This document shows, piece after piece, positions 1 to 4,625 of a stretch of DNA of 5,418 nt. A program made the translations under genes and the position numbers. The notes under the pieces were generated by a model. The model was not told where the DNA came from, did not search any database, and worked only from the letters and a program-made list of their open reading frames with translations. The stretch lies in assembly GCA_021809225.1 (NCBI GenBank), contig JAKBAL010000184.1, forward strand, positions 1 to 5,418. The letters run 5' to 3'. Position 1 is the first letter of the stretch; each line of letters begins with the position of its first letter. Origin of the DNA: Pseudomonadota bacterium. Lineage in GTDB: Bacteria > Pseudomonadota > Alphaproteobacteria > UBA9655.

Positions 1-442
1 AGACGATGCTACTTCAGTAAAAGTATTTCGGATAAAAAAAGAAAATGATCCCACAACCTATCATCCGCAGCTTGTGGCAATAATAAACTCTCCTTCCATG
101 AGGAAGTATTTATCCAGTATCTTAGAAATAGATGACTGTATAATCGACCGATATCAGTGCCATGTTTATCATGAGGGTGATTTTGTTGGCAAACATCAAG
201 ACAATAAAAGTTGTAGTGATTATGAATATGCGTTCATTATACACTTGGACGGTCAATATGAAGGGGGAGAATTTTGTGTCTACAACACCTATGAAAGTAC
301 CCCCTCACATACCTACCGTCCCCCTAGATACTCTTTGATGATTACTAAATGTAGCTTGCCACATGAAGTTAAGAAGGTTACAAAGGGAGAAAGAAAAGTC
401 ATTGCAGGATTTTTAAAGTCTGACACTCCTTCCACTCACTAG
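1..442 (+). CDS. 2-oxoglutarate/Fe(II)-dependent dioxygenase, prolyl-4-hydroxylase-like (5' partial)
   Basis: The frame is open from base 2 to a TAG at 440-442, giving 146 visible residues and no start in the window. A GTG at 74 is only an internal codon, because the frame upstream of it stays open and protein-like. The sequence shows the iron-binding facial triad of the 2OG-Fe(II) oxygenase superfamily: HQD at visible residues 65-67, a distal His at 121 (PHEV) and Arg131, ten residues later, placed to bind the 2-oxoglutarate C5 carboxylate. The segment YEGGEF (87-92) between them is typical of the double-stranded beta-helix core of P4H-like enzymes. Such enzymes hydroxylate protein side chains or small molecules using O2 and 2-oxoglutarate; the substrate cannot be told here. 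It converges on the LysR gene, and the two stop codons overlap. Family assignment is firm, specific role unknown. Confidence 0.85.
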   Translation, partial: DDATSVKVFRIKKENDPTTYHPQLVAIINSPSMRKYLSSILEIDDCIIDRYQCHVYHEGDFVGKHQDNKSCSDYEYAFIIHLDGQYEGGEFCVYNTYESTPSHTYRPPRYSLMITKCSLPHEVKKVTKGERKVIAGFLKSDTPSTH

Positions 443-1314
443 AACTTTACTTTAAGATATTCATATAATATTTTGATTGTTTTGGAATTTTCTCTTGTTT
501 CAGGAAAACAGAGTCCTATAGGTATATTTGGGCCATCAAGGATGTCGGGCAAAATTCTAATCAGTCTAACGAGGGATTTTTCAGCAGCAGTTTGTGAAAT
601 TGATCCGATGCCGACACCCTTTTCAACCAATTGAAAAATACCAACCCCTGTATTAATGCAAATATTTGGCTCCTTACCATCTGGTAGGTGTTGTACATGC
701 CAATTAACTTGCTTAAATGGGAAATGGACATCATTTCCATAACTAATGATTATATGGTGGGTAAGGTCTTCAACAGACCGTGGTATGCCCTTTTCATTTA
801 AATAGCTTTCACTTGCGTATAAATTCATATAATAATTTGTTAACGGAAGTGATTTTAATCCTTTACGCATATTTTCTATAGCGTAGATGGATACATCCGC
901 CTCTCTTGTAAAAAGATCAAATGATTCATCGGAAGATTTTACGGTTATTTGTACTTCAGGATAATTTTTAATAAAATCTGTTAATGCTTCAGTTAGCCAG
1001 AGAGCAGCAATAGCAGTCGTTGTTGCTATCGTAATACTTCTGGCAATAGACTTCTTATCTTCCTCATATTCTAATAATTTTTTATCTGTAAAGTTTAAGA
1101 TTTCATTTGCATAGAAAAAGAATTTTTCCCCTTGCTCACTAATAACAATTTTGTTGTCTTGGTTCTCAATAAGCTTTATTCCTAACTCTTTTTCAAGGTT
1201 TAAAATTTGTTTCCTCAAGGTAGCATATTTTATTTTCCGCACGTTTTCAACGTCATGAAGATTGCCACCCGCTTTCACAAGCTCACAAAAACTTCTCAGT
1301 TTTTCAAAATCCAT
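439..1314 (-). CDS. LysR-family transcriptional regulator
   Basis: The protein has 291 residues, the usual LysR length. Residues 1-65 form the winged helix-turn-helix: a start like MDFEKLRSF, the linker-helix segment LEKELGIKLIE (40-50) and the wing ISEQGEKFF (58-66). The recognition helix region (about 27-38, RKIKYATLRKQI) departs from the common SQPALSRQI pattern but keeps the spacing. Residues about 92-291 form the periplasmic-binding-protein-like effector domain, with YPEVQI (118-123) and GVGIGSI (233-239). The ATG at 1314 is preceded by AGAAAGG with an 8-nt gap. It is transcribed away from the LuxI-like gene across an AT-rich region with an inverted repeat, the usual arrangement for a LysR regulator controlling its divergent neighbour. 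The effector is unknown. Its 3' end overlaps the convergent oxygenase stop by 4 nt. Confidence 0.9.
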   Translation of the reverse strand: MDFEKLRSFCELVKAGGNLHDVENVRKIKYATLRKQILNLEKELGIKLIENQDNKIVISEQGEKFFFYANEILNFTDKKLLEYEEDKKSIARSITIATTTAIAALWLTEALTDFIKNYPEVQITVKSSDESFDLFTREADVSIYAIENMRKGLKSLPLTNYYMNLYASESYLNEKGIPRSVEDLTHHIIISYGNDVHFPFKQVNWHVQHLPDGKEPNICINTGVGIFQLVEKGVGIGSISQTAAEKSLVRLIRILPDILDGPNIPIGLCFPETRENSKTIKILYEYLKVKF

Positions 1315-1351
1315 TATTATTGCCTTTCTTATTATTTAAAATTCATCTAAA

Positions 1352-1357
1352 ATTATA
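1352..1357 (-). promoter_or_regulatory. Possible -10 element for the LysR gene
   Basis: A perfect TATAAT reads on the minus strand about 38 nt upstream of the LysR ATG, giving a short leader. No good -35 lies at the matching distance (TTTTTG or TTTTGT), so the promoter would be weak or activator-dependent. The left arm of the 1363-1419 inverted repeat lies between this -10 and where the -35 would be, which would suit autoregulation. Confidence 0.3.
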
Positions 1358-1362
1358 TCGTT

Positions 1363-1419
1363 ATAAGCATTTGACAAAAAGTAAAATAATATTTGACATT
1401 TTTTTAAGCCAATGCTTAT
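1363..1419. repeat. 9-bp inverted repeat, candidate LysR operator
   Basis: ATAAGCATT at 1363-1371 is exactly reverse-complemented by AATGCTTAT at 1411-1419, with the arms 48 bp apart start to start. The right arm runs into the -10 of the forward promoter; the left arm lies by the presumed LysR promoter. Between them ATTTGACA is repeated directly at 1369-1376 and 1391-1398, 22 bp apart, about two helical turns. LysR tetramers commonly bridge two such sites. That LysR binds here is inferred from position. Confidence 0.45.
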
Positions 1420-1422
1420 TAT
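1393..1422 (+). promoter_or_regulatory. Sigma-70-type promoter for the LuxI-like unit
   Basis: A consensus -35 TTGACA (1393-1398) and a -10 TATTAT (1417-1422, five of six matches) are separated by 18 nt. Transcription would start near 1429 and leave a leader of about 110 nt before the ATG at 1541. The right arm of the inverted repeat overlaps the spacer and -10, so a bound regulator could block RNA polymerase here. Confidence 0.55.
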
Positions 1423-1458
1423 CATGCCTAGTTTGTAGCTAACCTGTGCTGTTGCGTC

Positions 1459-1524
1459 ATGAAAAACCCATTTTGGAAATATTTTATACGAAACAGAAAA
1501 ACCTGTCTCCTTGTTATTAAGTAG
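1459..1524 (+). other. Short leader ORF (21 codons), coding status uncertain
   Basis: An ATG at 1459 opens a 21-codon frame ending in TAG at 1522-1524, inside the leader of the LuxI-like gene. The peptide starts MKNPFWKYF, has a basic stretch and ends hydrophobic (LLVI), like the start of a membrane protein. No convincing Shine-Dalgarno precedes it. Its stop lies 16 nt before the LuxI-like ATG, just upstream of that gene's ribosome site. It may be a leader peptide, gene debris or chance. Confidence 0.2.
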
Positions 1525-1540
1525 ATTTGAAAGGTACATC

Positions 1541-2083
1541 ATGCTTCACATTATTCCTCCACACGAACGCCACCATTACACTGATATGATTTCGCAAATG
1601 TTTGCTCATCTAGACTCAGAAAGCTCAAAAAATACTTACCAAAAGGATGAATTTGATACGCCAGAAGCGGTTTATTGCATCTACATTGATGACCGCTTTG
1701 GCTTGATTGGAAGCGCACGTTTATTGCCCCATCCCGCTTTGTTGGCTGGTCATATTGAGTTAGAAGAAGATGATGATGAAGATGATTATTGGGAGTGCAA
1801 CCGCGTATTCTTTGATATCCATGAAGATGCCCCTATTCATGAAGAAGACCCAGACGCCTTTAGAGAAATTACCCAACAATTTTATCAAGAATTATATAAG
1901 GGTATTAAAGGCTTTACCGAAAGCTACGGAATTAATGCCGTAGTTTTTGTCAATCCCGTTGATGAACATGAAGATATTTTATTTTTCGGTCAATGGCCAT
2001 TTGATGTCGAGTCTTTAATTGACATCGAGTCCAATGGAGAGGTTTCCACTTTTGCGGTTGGTGGGTGCAGTTTTCAAAGATAA
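1541..2083 (+). CDS. Divergent LuxI-like autoinducer-synthase-family protein
   Basis: The chosen ATG at 1541 follows AAGG (1531-1534) with a 6-nt gap; a longer reading from TTG at 1511 has no such site. The 180-residue product has the LuxI/acyl-homoserine-lactone synthase pattern: DEFD (36-39) for the DxYD acidic pair, then IGSARLLP (56-63) containing the conserved Arg60, then WECNRVFFD (84-92), matching the family WExSRFxVD with Glu85 and Arg88. LuxI enzymes make N-acyl-homoserine lactones from S-adenosylmethionine and acyl-ACP on a GNAT-like fold in the cytoplasm. Oddities: the N-terminal Arg, Phe and Trp of canonical LuxI (RxxxF and W34) are not evident, a very acidic stretch (74-82, mostly D and E) replaces the loop before WE, and no luxR is in view. 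It is the first gene of a unit with the next ORF. Superfamily membership is likely; the product is unproven. Confidence 0.7.
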   Translation: MLHIIPPHERHHYTDMISQMFAHLDSESSKNTYQKDEFDTPEAVYCIYIDDRFGLIGSARLLPHPALLAGHIELEEDDDEDDYWECNRVFFDIHEDAPIHEEDPDAFREITQQFYQELYKGIKGFTESYGINAVVFVNPVDEHEDILFFGQWPFDVESLIDIESNGEVSTFAVGGCSFQR

Positions 2084-2096
2084 TTTTTATTTTGAT

Positions 2097-2100
2097 AGGA
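2097..2100 (+). promoter_or_regulatory. Ribosome binding site fixing the start of the 2109 gene
   Basis: AGGA lies 8 nt before the ATG at 2109. It supports that start over the TTG at 2019, which would place 30 extra residues inside the upstream coding region. Confidence 0.55.
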
Positions 2101-2108
2101 AACTTTCT

Positions 2109-2765
2109 ATGGCTATAGTAAATATCAACAATGCCTACTTCTTACCTCACTCTTTAGATGGAAATGCTTTATCCCAAGGGCTTGAGCCAAAACTAGTCCC
2201 CTCCAGCAATTCATTTCTCGTCCATATTCAGGAGTTTTCCCAAAACCTGCATGTTTTCACGGCTAAAGACTACGCCCATGAATTGCTTTGCCAAATGGTT
2301 TTGGAGGTGAAGGAAATTTTACTCCCCATGAATGAGAGGGAAGAAAAAAGCACCAACCTTGCGCCTGTCGTCGCTTGCAACTTTCCCAGCATTAACCTTG
2401 AAAAACTGAATGAAAAGAAAATCTTTGGAACCCATATTCAAGGGATGCTCATGTGCCAGTTTCAACTTAAAGTTTTAGAGCAACTCTTATTGTTTTGTGA
2501 CAAGCAAGGGGCGACCAACCTCATCCTCATGATTAAAGATAAGAACCTAGCTTACCTAAAGACTTATAGCCGCTTCACTATTTCAGAAAAGCAGGTGATT
2601 ACGCCAAAGGGACAGTATATGCAAATTGTTATCCCAAAAAATGCGGGGATTTACAATAAAGTCCTTGGTTCTATGGAGCAACTTGACAAGCAATTTCGGT
2701 ACACTTTATGGCGCAGGCAACGCTACAATCCTGCCATTCGGGGATATTTAAGATCAAATTCTTAA
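2109..2765 (+). CDS. Uncharacterised 218-residue protein in the LuxI-like unit, possibly GNAT-like
   Basis: I do not recognise a family with certainty. The gene starts 25 nt after the LuxI-like stop, on the same strand and with its own ribosome site, so the two are probably co-transcribed. No signal peptide or membrane segment is seen, so it is probably cytoplasmic. Residues about 103-176 read like the second half of a GNAT fold: a strand near FGTHIQGMLMC (106-116), a long helix LKVLEQLLLFCDKQG (120-134), a strand NLILMIK (137-143), a helix with AYLKTYSRFTIS (148-159, compare the xxYxKxGF end of GNATs) and a last strand YMQIVIP (170-176). LuxI enzymes share that fold, so it may be a divergent acyltransferase partner or paralogue. 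The C-terminus (196-216) is basic and aromatic (FRYTLWRRQRY). The GNAT idea is inference only. Confidence 0.6.
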   Translation: MAIVNINNAYFLPHSLDGNALSQGLEPKLVPSSNSFLVHIQEFSQNLHVFTAKDYAHELLCQMVLEVKEILLPMNEREEKSTNLAPVVACNFPSINLEKLNEKKIFGTHIQGMLMCQFQLKVLEQLLLFCDKQGATNLILMIKDKNLAYLKTYSRFTISEKQVITPKGQYMQIVIPKNAGIYNKVLGSMEQLDKQFRYTLWRRQRYNPAIRGYLRSNS

Positions 2766-2937
2766 GATTTCTCAATTAGGATTTACCTATGATGATGCGC
2801 ACAATTAGTTGGTTTATTTTTCATTACTTCTAGGATGATAAGCTCTTTCTTTATTAGCATTGTTATGCATTACTCATGAAATAGCGTACAAGAATGCAGA
2901 CTTAAAAAACATTTTTTCCCCATATAACCTATTAGCG
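2766..2937. other. Convergent intergenic gap with possible gene debris
   Basis: This gap separates the plus-strand unit from the minus-strand block. An ATG run at 2789, with AGGA 7 nt upstream, opens a 14-codon hydrophobic frame ending at 2833. A second frame (2835-2879, starting MISSFF) follows at once in another register. A one-base shift would join them into a membrane-like N-terminus, so a decayed third gene is possible. No strong rho-independent terminator is visible on either strand. Confidence 0.25.
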
Positions 2938-3879
2938 TTATCGCTCCCATTCGTGTTCTTCATGCTGATGAGAATTTTCTCCTAAACTACGAGCCTTAGA
3001 AGATTCCTTTTCCTTTAATATCTCTGGCTCATGTACAAGCCCAATGTCACCATGGGGGTAAGAAATTTCAACACTCTTATCCATTTCTGGTGTTTTTGAT
3101 AAGGAATGACGATTGTGGATAATGGCATGATTGGGAGAATCTTTTAACGCTTGCACAACATGGCGCTCTGTAATACCAATAATTAACCCATCATATTTTT
3201 TTCCTGCCTCTGCCGAATAAAGTCTAGCGTATCCGCCCTCATAAGATCGGTTCTGTTTAATACACAAGACAATATCACGATCAGCTAAATTCTCGCGGAT
3301 AAGGGTGGCCAAAGGTTTTATATTGCATTTATCCGCTTCAATAGAAGCATCTATCATTTGTTTCTGGCTCACATTTTTCCATTCGATATAATATCCATTA
3401 TAATGCGCCAGTTGATTAATAAATTCCCTTTGTGTACGCCCATTGCCTTCACGGAAAGGATGGATATGGTTAATGTCCCCCAAGTAGTACCCTGTCCTTT
3501 TGCTAAAATCATTAGCATCTAAACCTTTCAAGTAATTTTCCTGTTTTAACTTGGTGAAAGTGTATTCCGCACTTTTTTCAATACGTGAGCGGGGTGAAAA
3601 GTACGTCTCTCCCTTTGAAATGTTACCCTCACGAATCTGTCCCGCCCAGTCATAAACATCCTGAAATAGATGCTTATGGATGGCTTTTAAATGCTGAAGG
3701 TCAAACGTTTTATCAAGGGAAACTTGTTCTGATTCTAATTCGTATGATCTCATGAGCGCGAAAGAAGACTCTACCTTAGAGAGTGTCTTTGAATCCTTAA
3801 TACCTAAAAGATTACGGAGGCATCCTGAACTTTGGTCTATATATGGGTCTTGGAAGGCATCTTTTTTAAATTCGTCCAA
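2938..3879 (-). CDS. fic: Fic-domain AMP-transferase toxin with C-terminal KfrB-like domain
   Basis: The 313-residue protein carries the complete Fic signature HPFREGNGRTQR at 140-151, with catalytic His140, Glu144 for Mg and the Arg148/Arg151 that hold ATP. A beta-hairpin flap that positions the target lies near 91-100 (ETYFSPRSRI). This is the BepA/VbhT-type class I Fic core, about residues 1-200; such enzymes attach AMP to target proteins, and bacterial FicT members modify GyrB and ParE. Residues about 229-284 (YDGLIIG, ERHVVQ, AIIHNR, VEISYPHGDIG) match the KfrB domain of plasmid proteins, in place of the OB-BID module of Bartonella effectors. The tail is rich in E and H. The TTG start at 3879 is forced: an in-frame stop lies at 3897-3895 and the next ATG is residue 43. 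It overlaps the antitoxin gene by 14 nt, so translation is probably coupled. Fic is certain, KfrB likely. Confidence 0.93.
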   Translation of the reverse strand: MDEFKKDAFQDPYIDQSSGCLRNLLGIKDSKTLSKVESSFALMRSYELESEQVSLDKTFDLQHLKAIHKHLFQDVYDWAGQIREGNISKGETYFSPRSRIEKSAEYTFTKLKQENYLKGLDANDFSKRTGYYLGDINHIHPFREGNGRTQREFINQLAHYNGYYIEWKNVSQKQMIDASIEADKCNIKPLATLIRENLADRDIVLCIKQNRSYEGGYARLYSAEAGKKYDGLIIGITERHVVQALKDSPNHAIIHNRHSLSKTPEMDKSVEISYPHGDIGLVHEPEILKEKESSKARSLGENSHQHEEHEWER

Positions 3880-4057
3880 GATTGATTCTCTCCCTTAAAC
3901 GCCTTAAGGCTTCTTCGACATCAAACTCCCCATGGACAACACATTGCATATCCTCAATGGTTCTAGAATCAGGCTCTAAACCTTCCATCCGTTGTGAAGC
4001 AATGGCATTTTCTAAGGCAAGATTCCTTTTCGCTAATTCCTGTTCCGTAGGTTTCAT
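3866..4057 (-). CDS. VbhA-like class I Fic antitoxin
   Basis: This 63-residue protein lies directly upstream of fic. It carries the Fic-inhibitory motif [S/T]xxxE[G/N] as SQRMEG at residues 21-26. In class I systems the Glu (here Glu25) reaches into the Fic active site, pairs with the second Arg of the motif (here Arg151) and stops productive ATP binding. The remainder (DSRTIEDMQCVVHGEF, 30-45, then an Arg/Glu-rich helix) fits the VbhA three-helix fold, whose second part wraps the toxin. The ATG at 4057 has AGGAGG 5 nt upstream, a near-ideal site; an adjacent GTG at 4060 is an unlikely alternative. A longer frame reaching back to 4294 only runs through relE in another register and is not used. 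It lies 28 nt after relE and overlaps the fic start by 14 nt. Confidence 0.88.
   Translation of the reverse strand: MKPTEQELAKRNLALENAIASQRMEGLEPDSRTIEDMQCVVHGEFDVEEALRRLRERINLGRI
3888..3896 (-). promoter_or_regulatory. Ribosome binding site for the TTG start of fic
   Basis: AAGGGAGAG lies inside the antitoxin coding end, 8 nt before the fic TTG at 3879. It supports TTG initiation and suggests that fic is translated by ribosomes finishing the antitoxin. Confidence 0.6.
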
Positions 4058-4062
4058 CACTT

Positions 4063-4068
4063 CCTCCT
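4063..4068 (-). promoter_or_regulatory. Strong ribosome binding site of the Fic antitoxin
   Basis: AGGAGG lies 5 nt before the ATG at 4057. It settles the start of the 63-residue antitoxin over the longer open frame. Confidence 0.8.
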
Positions 4069-4085
4069 TAAAACATTCTTGTGGC

Positions 4086-4349
4086 TTATCTATCATAAAT
4101 TTCTTTTCTATGGCCAACAGCAACAACGAGGACGAGCAGTTTATCGTCTTGCAAACGGCAGATGACCCGAAAGTCTTCAATGCGGTACCGCCACAACCCA
4201 ACCTTGTTGCCAGAAAGTTGTTTGCCGAAACTTCTTGGATTTTCTGTCGCTCTCTTCCGTAAATAAGCGAGTATCTTCCTTTGAACTCCAGCATCGAGCG
4301 ACATTAGTTCTTTTTTGGCCCGAACATCCCATTCAATTTTCCAAGCCAA
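4086..4349 (-). CDS. relE: RelE/ParE-superfamily toxin
   Basis: This 87-residue protein has the RelE/StbE form. It begins MAWKIEWDVRAKKEL, then has a two-helix segment with LDAGVQRKILAYL (18-30), then the strand-rich core LWRYRIEDFRVICR (52-65), and ends VGHRKEIYDR (78-87). RelE toxins are ribosome-dependent mRNA interferases that cut mRNA in the A site. The basic and aromatic residues Arg54, Arg56, Arg61, His80, Arg81, Lys82 and Tyr85 lie where RelE-type toxins put their active-site residues. The start is TTG at 4349: the encoded N-terminus fits the family and AGAGG lies 6 nt upstream. It overlaps the antitoxin gene by 17 nt, the usual coupling in antitoxin-first modules. mRNA cleavage is inferred from the family; a gyrase-poisoning ParE activity is less likely. 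Confidence 0.9.
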   Translation of the reverse strand: MAWKIEWDVRAKKELMSLDAGVQRKILAYLRKRATENPRSFGKQLSGNKVGLWRYRIEDFRVICRLQDDKLLVLVVAVGHRKEIYDR

Positions 4350-4545
4350 GTTCTGCCTCTATCTCTTCTTGTGTGCATATTTCTTGGATCGTTTCTAGGC
4401 GGTCTAAAGCAAGATATGTATCCTCCATGTCCTCAATAAACTCAAGGATTGCTTTTTTGGCATAGTAAGTTTTTGTGCGCCCTGTCTTAGCAGCAAGCGC
4501 CGCAAGGCGGGTTTCAACTTCTGTTGGTAGTCGAATCGCGAGCAT
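4333..4545 (-). CDS. relB: Ribbon-helix-helix antitoxin of the RelE module
   Basis: This 70-residue protein has an N-terminal ribbon-helix-helix DNA-binding domain: strand LAIRLP (2-7), helix TEVETRLAALAAKTG (8-22) and helix TKTYYAKKAILEFIEDMED (24-42). RHH dimers insert the strand (here Ala3, Arg5) into the major groove. Residues about 45-70 are acidic and helical (ALDRLETIQEI, EEIEAEL), the part expected to wrap and neutralise the basic toxin. It fits the RelB/StbD-like antitoxins that accompany RelE/StbE toxins. The ATG at 4545 has AGGAGGT 6 nt upstream. A palindrome at 4565-4576, overlapping the promoter, is the likely binding site through which antitoxin, alone or with toxin, represses the operon. 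It is the first gene of the four-gene block relB-relE-antitoxin-fic. Confidence 0.9.
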   Translation of the reverse strand: MLAIRLPTEVETRLAALAAKTGRTKTYYAKKAILEFIEDMEDTYLALDRLETIQEICTQEEIEAELGLEN

Positions 4546-4551
4546 AATATT

Positions 4552-4558
4552 ACCTCCT
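4552..4558 (-). promoter_or_regulatory. Strong ribosome binding site of relB
   Basis: AGGAGGT lies 6 nt before the relB ATG at 4545. It is close to the full anti-Shine-Dalgarno complement and contrasts with the weaker site and TTG start of relE. Confidence 0.8.
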
Positions 4559-4562
4559 ACAT

Positions 4563-4597
4563 ATTATACATGTATAGCAAGATAGGTGTTTTGTCAA
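4563..4597 (-). promoter_or_regulatory. Promoter of the relBE-ficTA block
   Basis: On the minus strand a consensus -35 TTGACA (4597-4592) is followed after 15 nt by TATACA (4576-4571), preceded by TGC, an extended -10 that would tolerate the short spacer. A second -10-like TATAAT (4568-4563) is 23 nt from the -35, too far to pair well. Transcription would start near the relB ribosome site, with a very short leader. It lies just after the LdtR-like gene and is the only good promoter seen for the four downstream genes. Confidence 0.6.
4565..4576. promoter_or_regulatory. Perfect 12-bp palindrome, probable RHH operator
   Basis: TATACATGTATA is exactly self-complementary and covers the -10 region of the relB promoter. 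Short palindromes at this position are the usual operators of ribbon-helix-helix antitoxins. Binding by the neighbouring antitoxin is inferred from position. Confidence 0.55.
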
Positions 4598-4625
4598 GTC
4601 GGACGCGCAGCGCATGGCCAGCAAG

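Noticed and set aside
1511..1540. Longer LuxI-like start at TTG 1511
   Set aside because: No ribosome site there; the ATG at 1541 has AAGG at good spacing and the expected family N-terminus.
1336..1542. 68-codon minus-strand frame across the LysR / LuxI-like intergenic region
   Set aside because: It runs through the promoter and inverted repeat, has no family resemblance and is explained by AT-rich chance.
2019..2108. Longer start of the unknown protein at TTG 2019
   Set aside because: It would overlap the LuxI-like coding end by 65 nt without a ribosome site; ATG 2109 has AGGA 8 nt upstream.
2924..2941. Weak hairpin ATAAC/GTTAT at the end of fic as terminator
   Set aside because: Only a 5-bp AT-rich stem with an 8-nt loop and no adjoining T tract on the minus strand.
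3882..4262. 126-codon plus-strand frame opposite relE and the Fic antitoxin
   Set aside because: Antisense shadow of two well-supported genes; low-complexity Ser-rich product with no domain.
4058..4294. N-terminal extension of the Fic antitoxin to 142 residues
   Set aside because: The extra part lies in another register within relE, and the AGGAGG site with ATG at 4057 gives the normal antitoxin length.
4235..4465. 76-codon plus-strand frame opposite relE and relB
   Set aside because: Antisense shadow of the toxin-antitoxin genes, Ser-rich and without recognisable features.
4600..4625. GC-rich stretch between the LdtR-like gene and the relB promoter as terminator or attachment site
   Set aside because: The GCGC and TGGCCA words do not build a proper stem, there is no T run and no second copy in the window.
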